Shown here piece after piece: positions 25,330 to 33,498 of a stretch of 64,000 bases of DNA. A program made the position numbers and the translations under genes. This stretch comes from Persicitalea sp964500445. GTDB taxonomy: Bacteria; Bacteroidota; Bacteroidia; Cytophagales; Spirosomataceae. The notes beneath the pieces are model-generated. The model worked only from the letters and a program-made list of their open reading frames with translations. It was not told the DNA's origin and did not search any database. Location of the stretch: the NCBI GenBank assembly GCA_964500445.1, contig CAZCOG010000036.1, positions 1 to 64,000 of the forward strand. The letters are read 5' to 3'. How positions within the stretch are numbered: the stretch's first letter is position 1; every line of letters starts with the position of its first letter.

Positions 25330-28149
25330 TTACGGGGAATCGCGCAAAGACGCAAAACCACTCCACTGATTCCTCTTTTTATTCCAGAAAAGTACCCCTC
25401 CCAAAACAAGTAATAAGACTATCCCGACTAACCAGACACCGACATAATGTTTCCGGCAAACCGGGTCGGACTGTCCTACTAACACCAATCCGGCCCAGGC
25501 ATAAGGTAGTTGATCGGCTGGGTCGGCATCAGCCAACCACGCCTGTTGGGCATTTTGCAGGGCTTCGTCCAGAGGCATACCCTGGCTTATATTTTGATGA
25601 AAAAGCTCAGTTAATCTATAAGTTGGCTTGTCTTCCACGCTCCAAAGCGTGGTAAGAGTACTGGGAATCCCGACCGCCGCGAAGCCCCTCGCCAGACTGA
25701 ATACGCCCTCGCCACGCCGATTTTTGCCGATGCCCGTTTTGCAGGCCGATAGTACCATGAGTTGAGTACGGAACGTGGCGTTGGGTACCTCCGAAAGGCG
25801 AAGGAGCGAATCGGCGAAGTAGAGTTTGGGCTCTACCCGGCTGCTATCGGCGGTGGCGTGGGTAAAAAGCTGTACGATGCGGTAGCGGGGTGCCTGCTTT
25901 AGAAAGGCACCCCGCGATGCGGCAGTTTTCACCATATTTTTGGCAAAGAAGAAATCTTTGCTCACGTTCTTTAAAGAATGGTCTGATTGCATAAGTGAAA
26001 CTTGCTTCAAGCCAGGCGCGAAGTTCACAGGGGCCATGCCCAGGAACGTGCGTACCGATGGCCACCAGCCCTCCGGCTGGCGGGGAGCACGTTCCAGAAA
26101 ACCGGCGGAATAGGTATAGCTGATCGCGTGGTGCTGTACAAGGTAGTTGGGTTTGGTGGGCGAAAGGCTAAGGGCAGCAAACGGGATAAGATCGCCATCA
26201 GGCGAAATAATCAGTCTGGTACCTGATTCGAGTTTGAAGGGTTCCACCAGTAGTTGGTAAAGGCCAAAGGTAGTTCGTAGGTACTCTGGAAAATGACTGT
26301 TCTGCGCTCCCCGGCTGACCAACAGCCGATTCAATCGGTTGAGGTAGTACCAATATTTTTTCCGGTCAAACCGCCGCAAAGTTGTGCGTTCGGGACTAAC
26401 GCAAATTCCGTACACGGCGCTGTCGCCTACGAAATAGGAAAGAAAAGCAGTCTTACTTTCCTGAGAACCAAGGATTGTTTGCCGGATGGCTGTTATTCCT
26501 GGTACACGATTATCGTACCGGGTATAGAAGTACTTTGGATTTGTTTTTTCCAGCTTGCCAATAAAATCATCCTGTTCTTTTACCGCTGCCAGCAGTTCGC
26601 TTCGTAATCGGATAAGGCTTGTGTCGGGAAGCGTTTCATCATCCAATTGTTTATCCAGGGTTTGGATGGTTTGCCGCAGTTTTTGCTCCTCGAGTTTCTG
26701 CCTGGGGTCAAGGTTTGCCTCGGCAGTACGTTCATTTAGTTGGTCATTGAGCAAGACAGCGCGGCTTTTTTCGAAGAAATGCAGGGCTGCAGCGGGGTCA
26801 TTGAGCAGGTAGCACGTCTGGATGGCCCGCTCGTAGGTGGCGCGAGTCTTGCTGCGCCAATGCAGCTTGGTGCCTTCGCCGCTATGGTCCCGGCGCATGA
26901 GGTCGATTATGCTATCGGCCAGCATATAAGTTCGCAGGGCTTGTTTGAGTTTTGACCTGTCGTTGCCCGTATGCCGGGCGTAATCGAGCCAGGTATCGGC
27001 TTTATCCTGGACAATACTGAGGAAGTAGTCCCGGTGGGAGGTCAGTCGGGTTAGTTTCGCCGTGGGCAGAGTAGTAATGTCCGTGCGGTCGAACCCGATG
27101 GCTAAGGCATTGAGTCCCTGCTGATGGTAGTTCAGAGCTTGCTCGTAGTTTTTCCGTTTTTGGTGCAGCAGACCCATGTAATCCAGTAAGATGCTCTTAC
27201 TGGACTTGCTTTTGTCGAGCCGTAACGCTTCTTGAAAATAGTAAAGCGCCCTGGCATCATCATCCAGATCCAGATAAACGACGCCCAGAGAAGTAGCGTA
27301 ATCTGACAGGCTTTCATTATTGTGCTTTTTGGCCAAAGAATAAGCCAAATGGTAGTGCGCCAGGCTTTCATTTAACAAGCCCATGTCGTAAAGTATGCCT
27401 CCCAGCAGCCTTTCCTCACCGGTAAGTGTGCGATGGTGTTGGGGCAACGGGCGAATCAGCGCGATGGCAATTTCGATGGCTTTCCTGGCTTCGGGTAGCC
27501 GACCCAGTTTGGTAAGTACCTGGCTTTTTTGCTGCAGCAACTTAGAGATGTCGGCACTGTCTCTCACCTGGTAAGCTACTGCTTCACCCTCCTCAGCGTA
27601 CTGGAGTGCTCTTTCATAGTCACCCACCGCATAATAATGGCTGATTATATAAGGGTAAGCCGAATTGACGGACTTGAGCGCCAGCGGCTGGTGCATTCCT
27701 AATTCAATAGATTTGGCTAAGGCCGCAATAGATTTTTCGGCCTGATTATCATAATCGTAATATACTCCCTGACGGTAGAGCGCCAGCACGAGGTCGCTAT
27801 TCTTCAGGGTGAGGGTAGGGTGAGCGTAAGCGTCGATGGCCCGCTGGGAGCAGACGATAGCCCGGGCAATATCGGTGTTGAAAAAATAAGCGGAGTAATA
27901 ATGTACCCGCGCCAGTTCATTGAGGGCGCTCACATAGTTTGAATCGGGAACAGAGTAACATTTCCGGTAGTCCGATAGCCATCCTTCCAGATTTCGCCGT
28001 TGTCCTGCCAATGCCAGACTGTCGTACCCTGTGGCGGTAATCTTTTGTAATTGAGAACGAAAAGCGAGACGACTGGGGCACTGGGCAAACAACTGGATGT
28101 TTGCCAGAAAGTAAAGCGCCATGCCCAGTAGTACTTTCCGCATCTCCAA
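25330..28149 (-). CDS. TPR-CHAT (caspase-like) protein, exported and membrane anchored
   Basis: A 939-residue protein. Residues 1-24 look like a signal peptide (KVLLGMALYFLANIQLFAQ). About 40-430 is a series of tetratricopeptide repeats (for example QAEKSIAALAKSIELG and DDARALYYFQEALRLDKS), then a helical linker. A C-terminal CHAT domain (about 620-895) carries the catalytic dyad: His764 in LFTHATAD and Cys803 in LSACKTGIG, followed by GEGVFSLARGFAAVGIPSTL. A transmembrane helix (about 905-922) with a basic tail ends the protein. CHAT peptidases are relatives of caspases and separase. Last gene of the sigma factor operon, nine bases after the subtilase. Substrate unknown; one candidate is a partner protease in this locus. 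Confidence 0.9.
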   Translation of the reverse strand: MEMRKVLLGMALYFLANIQLFAQCPSRLAFRSQLQKITATGYDSLALAGQRRNLEGWLSDYRKCYSVPDSNYVSALNELARVHYYSAYFFNTDIARAIVCSQRAIDAYAHPTLTLKNSDLVLALYRQGVYYDYDNQAEKSIAALAKSIELGMHQPLALKSVNSAYPYIISHYYAVGDYERALQYAEEGEAVAYQVRDSADISKLLQQKSQVLTKLGRLPEARKAIEIAIALIRPLPQHHRTLTGEERLLGGILYDMGLLNESLAHYHLAYSLAKKHNNESLSDYATSLGVVYLDLDDDARALYYFQEALRLDKSKSSKSILLDYMGLLHQKRKNYEQALNYHQQGLNALAIGFDRTDITTLPTAKLTRLTSHRDYFLSIVQDKADTWLDYARHTGNDRSKLKQALRTYMLADSIIDLMRRDHSGEGTKLHWRSKTRATYERAIQTCYLLNDPAAALHFFEKSRAVLLNDQLNERTAEANLDPRQKLEEQKLRQTIQTLDKQLDDETLPDTSLIRLRSELLAAVKEQDDFIGKLEKTNPKYFYTRYDNRVPGITAIRQTILGSQESKTAFLSYFVGDSAVYGICVSPERTTLRRFDRKKYWYYLNRLNRLLVSRGAQNSHFPEYLRTTFGLYQLLVEPFKLESGTRLIISPDGDLIPFAALSLSPTKPNYLVQHHAISYTYSAGFLERAPRQPEGWWPSVRTFLGMAPVNFAPGLKQVSLMQSDHSLKNVSKDFFFAKNMVKTAASRGAFLKQAPRYRIVQLFTHATADSSRVEPKLYFADSLLRLSEVPNATFRTQLMVLSACKTGIGKNRRGEGVFSLARGFAAVGIPSTLTTLWSVEDKPTYRLTELFHQNISQGMPLDEALQNAQQAWLADADPADQLPYAWAGLVLVGQSDPVCRKHYVGVWLVGIVLLLVLGGVLFWNKKRNQWSGFASLRDSP

Positions 28150-28158
28150 TCATTTTAT

Positions 28159-29811
28159 TCAGGTATTTTTAATAAACGTGACTTCCCCGACAGTCCGGGC
28201 CGCAATTTCGTCCAGCACTTGCTGTCTGGAAAGACCAGTGGTATTGATGGTGGACAAAGCGCTAGCCACGTAGGGAGCCGCGAAAGAAGTACCCTGCAGC
28301 GTGTGATTGGGGTTATCTGTTAAAGGTAAAGCCGACGGAAAGCCGCCCACCCGGCCCGATTTAGCCGTAAGCGCCACCGCTGCCCCAGTATTTCCATGAA
28401 CCCTTCCGTCATAATAGGAATTGACGGTAATAACTCTGTCCAGGCTATAGCTTCCACCTTGCAAACCAAATTGAGCCGGGTAGATAGAGGTGCCATCGAG
28501 GCTGATGTCGTCGTTGCCCGACGAGGTGACTACCCACACGCCCAGATCGGTCAGCGTTTTCATTTTTCGATGTAGAAGATCCAGGGCATTCGCGTCGAGC
28601 CTGCCGCCGAAACTGGCATTAAGTACTTTGATTGGCATTCCGGCTGCCTTTTTGGTGATGAGGTAGTTGAGGCCATTCAGCACGTCGGAGAGGGTGCCCT
28701 GAGCCGCGCAGTTGAACGATTTCACGGGTAGTACCTGACAGCCGTTTTGGTTGAGGATACCCGTGATGAGTGTGCCATGACGCCCGACATTTTTTCGCTC
28801 CCGTGTTCCTCTTTTGGCCTGCTCGTCATCAACCTTTTCGTCTACCTTGTGGTCGTCGTAGGGGCTCGACCTGATTTGGGCGGCGGTCAATGGGGCAAGT
28901 ACCGCCAGTTGCTGGAAGGGCACGGGCTTCTGAAGGTAGTTGACAATACTGCAATAGCCGAAACGTGCCTCCGGCAGACAGGAGTCTGCGGGCGCCTGAG
29001 CTATTTTGAACTTGGAAGGATTCCCTTCGGTATCTTTCAATGGTTCCGTAGACTCCCATTTGTACTTGAGGCCCGTATCCATGACGGCCACCACTGGTTC
29101 TGTGGCTGCTGCGGTACCATTTGAGTAATAAGCAGCATCACTACTTTCGAAGACCATAAAATCGGAATCATGGACTTTCGTGATTACTGCGTTGGCATTG
29201 ATGGGAGGTGATACTTCCTGGCTCGGTGGTTTGATATTAGCTATAAAATGATTCTCGGCCTGGGCATAGAGTTGGGCGAAGTCGCTGAGGTTACCTTGCC
29301 CGTCGCGCTCGTCCCATTCCAGTAGCGCGTCTACGCTGGGGCCCTGTTCATATTCGCGTTTATTGTTGGGGCATTCACTGGCCCAGACAATCCTGAACTT
29401 TACCCTTTTATTTTTTTCGCGATCATGATCGAAAAACCAGGTGAAAGAACCGTCCTCGCGGATAACTGGCTGCTTCGTTTCTGATTCCTTGCCGCCGAAG
29501 AGCCAGCGAAGCCACCCTTGTAGCAAATTCACCACGCTCCAGAAAAAATTGTTTGCACTGTTTTCCAGGGCAGGGGGGCGGGGGATGACCTGACCGGACG
29601 AATCCGGATTGCCCGTGGTACTTTGATCCATTTTTTTCTGGCATTCGATAAAGTCCCGAAGCCCCGGAAGTTCGGTACTTACTACCACGATTTTCTGGTT
29701 GGGAATGACCAGATAAGGATCTTTCGGGTCACCCACACGCCGGAGAGAAGGTGTCAAAATATCATTGTCAACTACCCTTTTCGTAGGGTCAAAGTCATCA
29801 GCTTGGGGCAT
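28159..29811 (-). CDS. S8 (subtilisin-like) serine protease
   Basis: A 550-residue peptidase of family S8. The triad is complete: Asp245 in VAVMDTGL, His345 in GRHGTLITGIL, Ser509 in GTSFAAPYVAS; the oxyanion Asn433 lies in SSGND. The first 235 residues are a separate region of no recognised family, with proline-rich and tryptophan-rich stretches (FFWSVVNLLQGWLRWLFGG, about 89-107). No signal peptide is visible, so it may act in the cytoplasm unless exported by an unusual route. A long charged insert (about 318-340) precedes the His. It lies between the anti-sigma-like gene (30 bases) and the CHAT gene (nine bases). Confidence 0.92.
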   Translation of the reverse strand: MPQADDFDPTKRVVDNDILTPSLRRVGDPKDPYLVIPNQKIVVVSTELPGLRDFIECQKKMDQSTTGNPDSSGQVIPRPPALENSANNFFWSVVNLLQGWLRWLFGGKESETKQPVIREDGSFTWFFDHDREKNKRVKFRIVWASECPNNKREYEQGPSVDALLEWDERDGQGNLSDFAQLYAQAENHFIANIKPPSQEVSPPINANAVITKVHDSDFMVFESSDAAYYSNGTAAATEPVVAVMDTGLKYKWESTEPLKDTEGNPSKFKIAQAPADSCLPEARFGYCSIVNYLQKPVPFQQLAVLAPLTAAQIRSSPYDDHKVDEKVDDEQAKRGTRERKNVGRHGTLITGILNQNGCQVLPVKSFNCAAQGTLSDVLNGLNYLITKKAAGMPIKVLNASFGGRLDANALDLLHRKMKTLTDLGVWVVTSSGNDDISLDGTSIYPAQFGLQGGSYSLDRVITVNSYYDGRVHGNTGAAVALTAKSGRVGGFPSALPLTDNPNHTLQGTSFAAPYVASALSTINTTGLSRQQVLDEIAARTVGEVTFIKNT

Positions 29812-29841
29812 AATCTTACGGGTTTAGAGGGTATTTGAGAA

Positions 29842-30579
29842 TCATTGGGATTCAAGCTCTATGAGCCACTGCTTCGCCTGCTCTTTTTCGGCTTTCCCAA
29901 CCTGATTGCTCGAAGCTACGGATTTCAGCAATTCTTTGGCGGCTTTTTTATCCAACGGTCGATTCCGGTATAAGTAAGCGATGGCTTCGTAAAACTTGCC
30001 CGGATTGTAAAACAGGTCAGGTTGCCCGGCCAGGCGGTGAAAGTACTCGATGGCTCGGTCGAAATTCTGCTGACGCAGAGCGGCGAGTCCGGCTACTTTC
30101 AGGGCTTCGCCGTTATTGGGGTTGCGCTGCAGTAAGTCCTCGCCAATGGCCAAGGCAGTATTGTAGTTAGCTTGGTTATATTGATCCTTGGCCAGTTCCA
30201 GGCTGTCGGCAGCACCGCTCATTTGTACCGACAGGCTGTCAAGTTCCTGCTCCATATAGGCTTGGGCAAGCTGTGGGCCGGCCAGTTCTTTCGTACCACT
30301 AAGCCACAACCACGCCCATCCCATTGCCAGAATCACTATTGCAGCGGCGGCGTATTGCCAGATGGAAATTCGACGGACGGGTACCTGTGCGGGGGCGGCG
30401 GACTGCTGCCATTCAGCGTGGCGTTCGGCCAATGTTTGGTTTCGAAGTACTTGTTTTGTTTTCAGGAAAAAAGCGACTTCCTCCTGCAATTGAGGATTTT
30501 GGCGCAGGTCTTCCTCAAACTGCGCCCTTTCGGGTGGTGGTAAATTCTGGTTGAAATAATCTTCAATGCGGTCGTTCAT
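29842..30579 (-). CDS. Membrane TPR protein with anti-sigma-like N-terminus
   Basis: A 245-residue single-pass membrane protein. The N-terminal 55 residues (RIEDYFNQNLPPPERAQFEE and DLRQNPQLQEEV) have the short helical pattern of Bacteroidota anti-sigma factors. A transmembrane helix follows at about 73-93 (WQYAAAAIVILAMGWAWLWL). The rest would be periplasmic and contains two or three TPR-like units (YNTALAIGEDLLQRNPNNGE and FDRAIEYFHRLAG). The start lies 14 bases after the ECF sigma gene. Inference: it holds the sigma factor at the membrane and senses a protein or envelope signal through the TPR part. It lacks a zinc-binding HxxxCxxC motif. Confidence 0.72.
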   Translation of the reverse strand: MNDRIEDYFNQNLPPPERAQFEEDLRQNPQLQEEVAFFLKTKQVLRNQTLAERHAEWQQSAAPAQVPVRRISIWQYAAAAIVILAMGWAWLWLSGTKELAGPQLAQAYMEQELDSLSVQMSGAADSLELAKDQYNQANYNTALAIGEDLLQRNPNNGEALKVAGLAALRQQNFDRAIEYFHRLAGQPDLFYNPGKFYEAIAYLYRNRPLDKKAAKELLKSVASSNQVGKAEKEQAKQWLIELESQ

Positions 30580-30593
30580 TTTTCGCTTGTAGG

Positions 30594-31193
30594 TTAATAA
30601 TCATGCCCTTTCAGGTACAACTCCCGGAGCTTTTGCAGGCACCGTAGTCGGCTGGTCTTGACGACGGCGGCCGACTGGTAATTCATCTGCTTGGCAATGT
30701 CTCCGTCTTTGTACCCTTCTCCCCAGGCCATCAGCATTTGGCGGCATTTGTCGCCTAGTTGGCCGAGGCGTTGGCCGAGTAGTTCGGCGTCCTGTTGCTG
30801 CATGAGCTGCTGCACGACGGTTCGGGTGTCGTCGGGCAACAGGTTCATATAGTGGTCATCAAACCCATCGGCTTGATGTACCCTTGCCTTCTTAGTCGTG
30901 TTTTTGCGAATATGGTCAACACATTTATTACTAAATATTTGGTATAGGTAGGTCTTTAGTTCCGAGCGTCCCTCGAATCGGTCGGTGCAGATATGTTCGA
31001 TTACGGTGAGTACTGCGTCCGAATAGGCCATCGAGCTCTGATCTTCCGACAGGCGGTGTTTACGATGCCCTTCCTCTACGAAGTAGGCATACTTGCTATA
31101 AAGCTGGTTTTCGTGTAGCCGCCGCGCCGCGCCGCCGGCACGTATGCCCTGAATGATGTCCGAGTCATGCGGGGATCTTTGAAGCAATTTCAT
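30594..31193 (-). CDS. ECF-type RNA polymerase sigma factor
   Basis: A 199-residue sigma-70 family protein of extracytoplasmic-function size. Region 2 is seen in SMAYSDAVLTVIEHICTDRF then ELKTYLYQIFSNKCVDHIRK; region 4 in LGDKCRQMLMAWGEGYKDGD and IAKQMNYQSAAVVKTSRLRC, a helix-turn-helix. It heads the operon with the anti-sigma-like gene, subtilase and CHAT genes, the classic arrangement for a sigma factor controlling its own locus. The 176-base divergent region to the collagen-like gene holds no TAnnTTTG match for either strand, which would fit an alternative promoter recognised by this sigma factor. Near the start lies an imperfect palindrome, CGTATTT...AAATATACG (about 31210-31232). Confidence 0.9.
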   Translation of the reverse strand: MKLLQRSPHDSDIIQGIRAGGAARRLHENQLYSKYAYFVEEGHRKHRLSEDQSSMAYSDAVLTVIEHICTDRFEGRSELKTYLYQIFSNKCVDHIRKNTTKKARVHQADGFDDHYMNLLPDDTRTVVQQLMQQQDAELLGQRLGQLGDKCRQMLMAWGEGYKDGDIAKQMNYQSAAVVKTSRLRCLQKLRELYLKGHDY

Positions 31194-31368
31194 ACGTGCG
31201 CGTATTTACTGGGGAAATATACGTAAAAACCCCTGTTTATTTGAAAGCAACCCTATTTCTGTTTCCGATGAAGATAGCTTCTCCGACCTATGGGCAAGAA
31301 GGCAGAAAATTTATTCCTGCTTCGAAATTCAGTTTTTCATTTTTCATTCCCAACTATCATTCAAAAAC

Positions 31369-31917
31369 ATGAAAACAATCAAATTTACCTCAATGCTTGC
31401 AATGGTCGCTTTGTTATTGGGCAGCCCGGTCGTTTTCCAAAGCTGCTCGCCTGAAAAAGGCGAAGTGGGAGCACAAGGGCCAGTGGGTCCGGCAGGCGCT
31501 CAAGGTCCGGCGGGGCCCGTAGGAGCTACTGGCCCCGCCGGGCAAAATGGTAATGCCAATGTAATTCAAATCACGTACGGATCGCGCACCCATACGGGCA
31601 CTGAACTCAGTTACGACCTGCCAGGAGTAACGGCCACTACCCTTGCCAATTCTGCCTATTTCGTATATGTGGCATCGGGCACGTTCTGGTATTCTCTGCC
31701 GGGAACAACCCAGGGCGGCAGCCGGGACTACCGGGCCTACATTAGCGCTACCGCTACAAAACTCTATATAAACCGAATCTCGGGTACCGGAAATGATATT
31801 TTTACCCAAACCCGTGTCCTCCTTATTCCTGCCAGCGAATTGCGTAATGCTCGTATGGGCTCAGTCGACTTTAGTGATTACGAAGTGGTAAAGAAAGCCT
31901 ACAACCTGCCCAATTGA
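31369..31917 (+). CDS. Lipoprotein with collagen-like Gly-X-Y repeats
   Basis: A 182-residue protein. The signal peptide ends at a probable lipobox cysteine, Cys26 (VVFQSC). Residues 31-63 form eleven consecutive Gly-X-Y triplets (GPVGPAGAQGPAGPVGATGP and flanks), a collagen-like stalk. The remaining domain of about 115 residues, rich in Ser, Thr, Tyr and Gly, is probably all-beta; small lipoproteins of this plan occur in Bacteroidota with unknown roles. It is divergent from the sigma factor operon and 52 bases before the S1 protease gene, so likely in one unit with it. Exposed at the cell envelope, it could be a sensor, anchor or substrate of the module. Confidence 0.8.
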   Translation: MKTIKFTSMLAMVALLLGSPVVFQSCSPEKGEVGAQGPVGPAGAQGPAGPVGATGPAGQNGNANVIQITYGSRTHTGTELSYDLPGVTATTLANSAYFVYVASGTFWYSLPGTTQGGSRDYRAYISATATKLYINRISGTGNDIFTQTRVLLIPASELRNARMGSVDFSDYEVVKKAYNLPN

Positions 31918-31969
31918 TCTTCAATATTTTTTCAATCACTTATAATTTATTCCTAAATCCTTAAAAATT

Positions 31970-33103
31970 ATGAAAGACGAGAGCAAAGAGCAACCAGAAA
32001 ATGCCCCCCGGATCGAGCCACCTATTCGGCCTGAGGAATTGGAACAGAAGTTGAAAGCCGAGAAGGCCACGGAAAAGCTTGATATTTCGAAACTCGACGT
32101 CAACCTGCTGACCGCTAATTTGGGCATTCCGCCCAGCACCGCCGTGATGCGGATCGGCCTGGACGTTTCTGACCGATCGAGCGAAATCGACCTGCGGGTG
32201 AAGGTACCCGAATTTGGAAAGTACGTATTCCCCAAAGATATCGAACACAAGTTCATCAGGGAAGACGACTTCGTTATCGACCCCGATTCATTCGTGGAAC
32301 TGCCACCCTATCGGCCCGGTCACCTAGCCCTGAACTTGAAACCCGAGGCACTGCCAAGGCAGTTTGAGGTCAGAAAGAAGTATTTTGATCGGCTGCCTGA
32401 AACCAGGGATAAAGAAATTCACTACGCTACCACAATCTTTGGGGCCGACAATCGGCGTCTCTTCCTGGATTCTTCTTATCCCTGGGGGACGGTGGGCAAA
32501 GTTAGCACCGCGCTGGGGTCGGGATCGGGCGTAATGGTCGGACCCCGACATCTGCTCACCGTCAGCCACATCGTGCAGTGGAACAGTAACAGCACGGGCT
32601 GGATCAGCTTCACGCCCGCCTCGTTCGATGGAGCTGCACCTTTCGGAACGGCCTGGGGGACGCGGGTTTACTACCGCGTGAAAGTCACCGGCCCCACCAT
32701 TAATCGCAACGAAGGACAACACGACTACGTTGTGGTGGTACTGGACCGGCGCATTGGCGACATTTGCGGATGGATGGGTACTAAAAGCTGGACTGACAGC
32801 TGGGATAACGACCCTTATTGGGCGCATGTCGGCTATCCTGGCGACCTGAATTCGGGTAACCGTCCCTCTTTTCAGAATAGCATTCCGATGGATGGCTCTT
32901 TCTGGGATGCGGAACGGCACACGCGCATCTTTCACCGGGGCGACGTATTCCCCGGCCAGTCGGGCGGGCCTTATTTCGCCTGGTGGTCCAACGGCCCTCA
33001 CGCGGTGGCTGTGCAAAGCGGCCAGGCTTCCGACGAAAATTCCGCGTCGGGTGGTTCCGAGATGGTCGATTTGGTCATTAGGGCCAGGAACGAATATCCC
33101 TAA
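31970..33103 (+). CDS. Trypsin/V8-like (S1) serine protease
   Basis: A 377-residue protein whose C-terminal half (about 150-377) is a chymotrypsin-fold protease. The triad is visible: His200 in LLTVSHIVQW, Asp252 in GQHDYVVVVLD, Ser331 in PGQSGGPYF; the sequence around the Ser resembles V8/glutamyl-endopeptidase relatives. The N-terminal 150 residues are charged, start with a disordered Glu/Pro/Lys-rich segment, and have no recognised domain; they may be a pro-region or binding domain. No signal peptide is seen. It ends 22 bases before a strong terminator. Placed divergently to the ECF-subtilase-CHAT operon and probably part of the same system. Confidence 0.87.
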   Translation: MKDESKEQPENAPRIEPPIRPEELEQKLKAEKATEKLDISKLDVNLLTANLGIPPSTAVMRIGLDVSDRSSEIDLRVKVPEFGKYVFPKDIEHKFIREDDFVIDPDSFVELPPYRPGHLALNLKPEALPRQFEVRKKYFDRLPETRDKEIHYATTIFGADNRRLFLDSSYPWGTVGKVSTALGSGSGVMVGPRHLLTVSHIVQWNSNSTGWISFTPASFDGAAPFGTAWGTRVYYRVKVTGPTINRNEGQHDYVVVVLDRRIGDICGWMGTKSWTDSWDNDPYWAHVGYPGDLNSGNRPSFQNSIPMDGSFWDAERHTRIFHRGDVFPGQSGGPYFAWWSNGPHAVAVQSGQASDENSASGGSEMVDLVIRARNEYP

Positions 33104-33125
33104 CGGAGTTCTTCGCGTTTAATCT

Positions 33126-33164
33126 CGCCCCGTACCATGGCCATGGTATGGGGCGGTTTCTTTT
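33126..33164 (+). terminator. Rho-independent terminator after the S1 protease gene
   Basis: CGCCCCGTACCATGG pairs with CCATGGTATGGGGCG (15 bp with one G-T wobble, no loop bases besides the centre), followed by GTTTCTTTT. It closes the plus-strand arm of the protease module. Confidence 0.85.
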
Positions 33165-33498
33165 ACCACTATTCAAAGTGAATAAAAAAAGGCAATCGTC
33201 CGCTTACATGAAGTCATAGATTCTGGGACAGAGTACCAAGGCGTGACTAAATAATCTAGCCATAGAATGGTCGGTCATCTTCACATTCGGATTTTTATTA
33301 CCTGCTCAAGTCGGCATGGAAATAATTATTCAGGACGTTTCATCCGAATTTATTCTGGTCTAAGTTGCGCTAATGGGCGCTTATGGGTAGTTTTTGTTTG
33401 TAGTTTCTCAAAAAATAAGCCTAACGCTGTTGCCCGAAACTGTATTCTTCGCGACTAACAGATTAGAAAACGAAACCGAACTTCTAAAACTATTAGCC
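33165..33498. other. Intergenic region without a recognised gene
   Basis: These 334 bases between the terminator and the LytTR gene contain no convincing gene and no full TTG-TAnnTTTG promoter. An in-frame opening to the LytTR gene exists from 33394, but the encoded residues are not conserved in style. A T-rich stretch near 33385-33400 (TAGTTTTTGTTTGTAG) may contain the promoter. Confidence 0.5.

Noticed and set aside
32324..33016. Open frame of 230 codons antisense to the S1 protease gene
   Set aside because: The S1 protease triad and terminator support the plus strand; the antisense product is Arg/Pro rich and has no domain.
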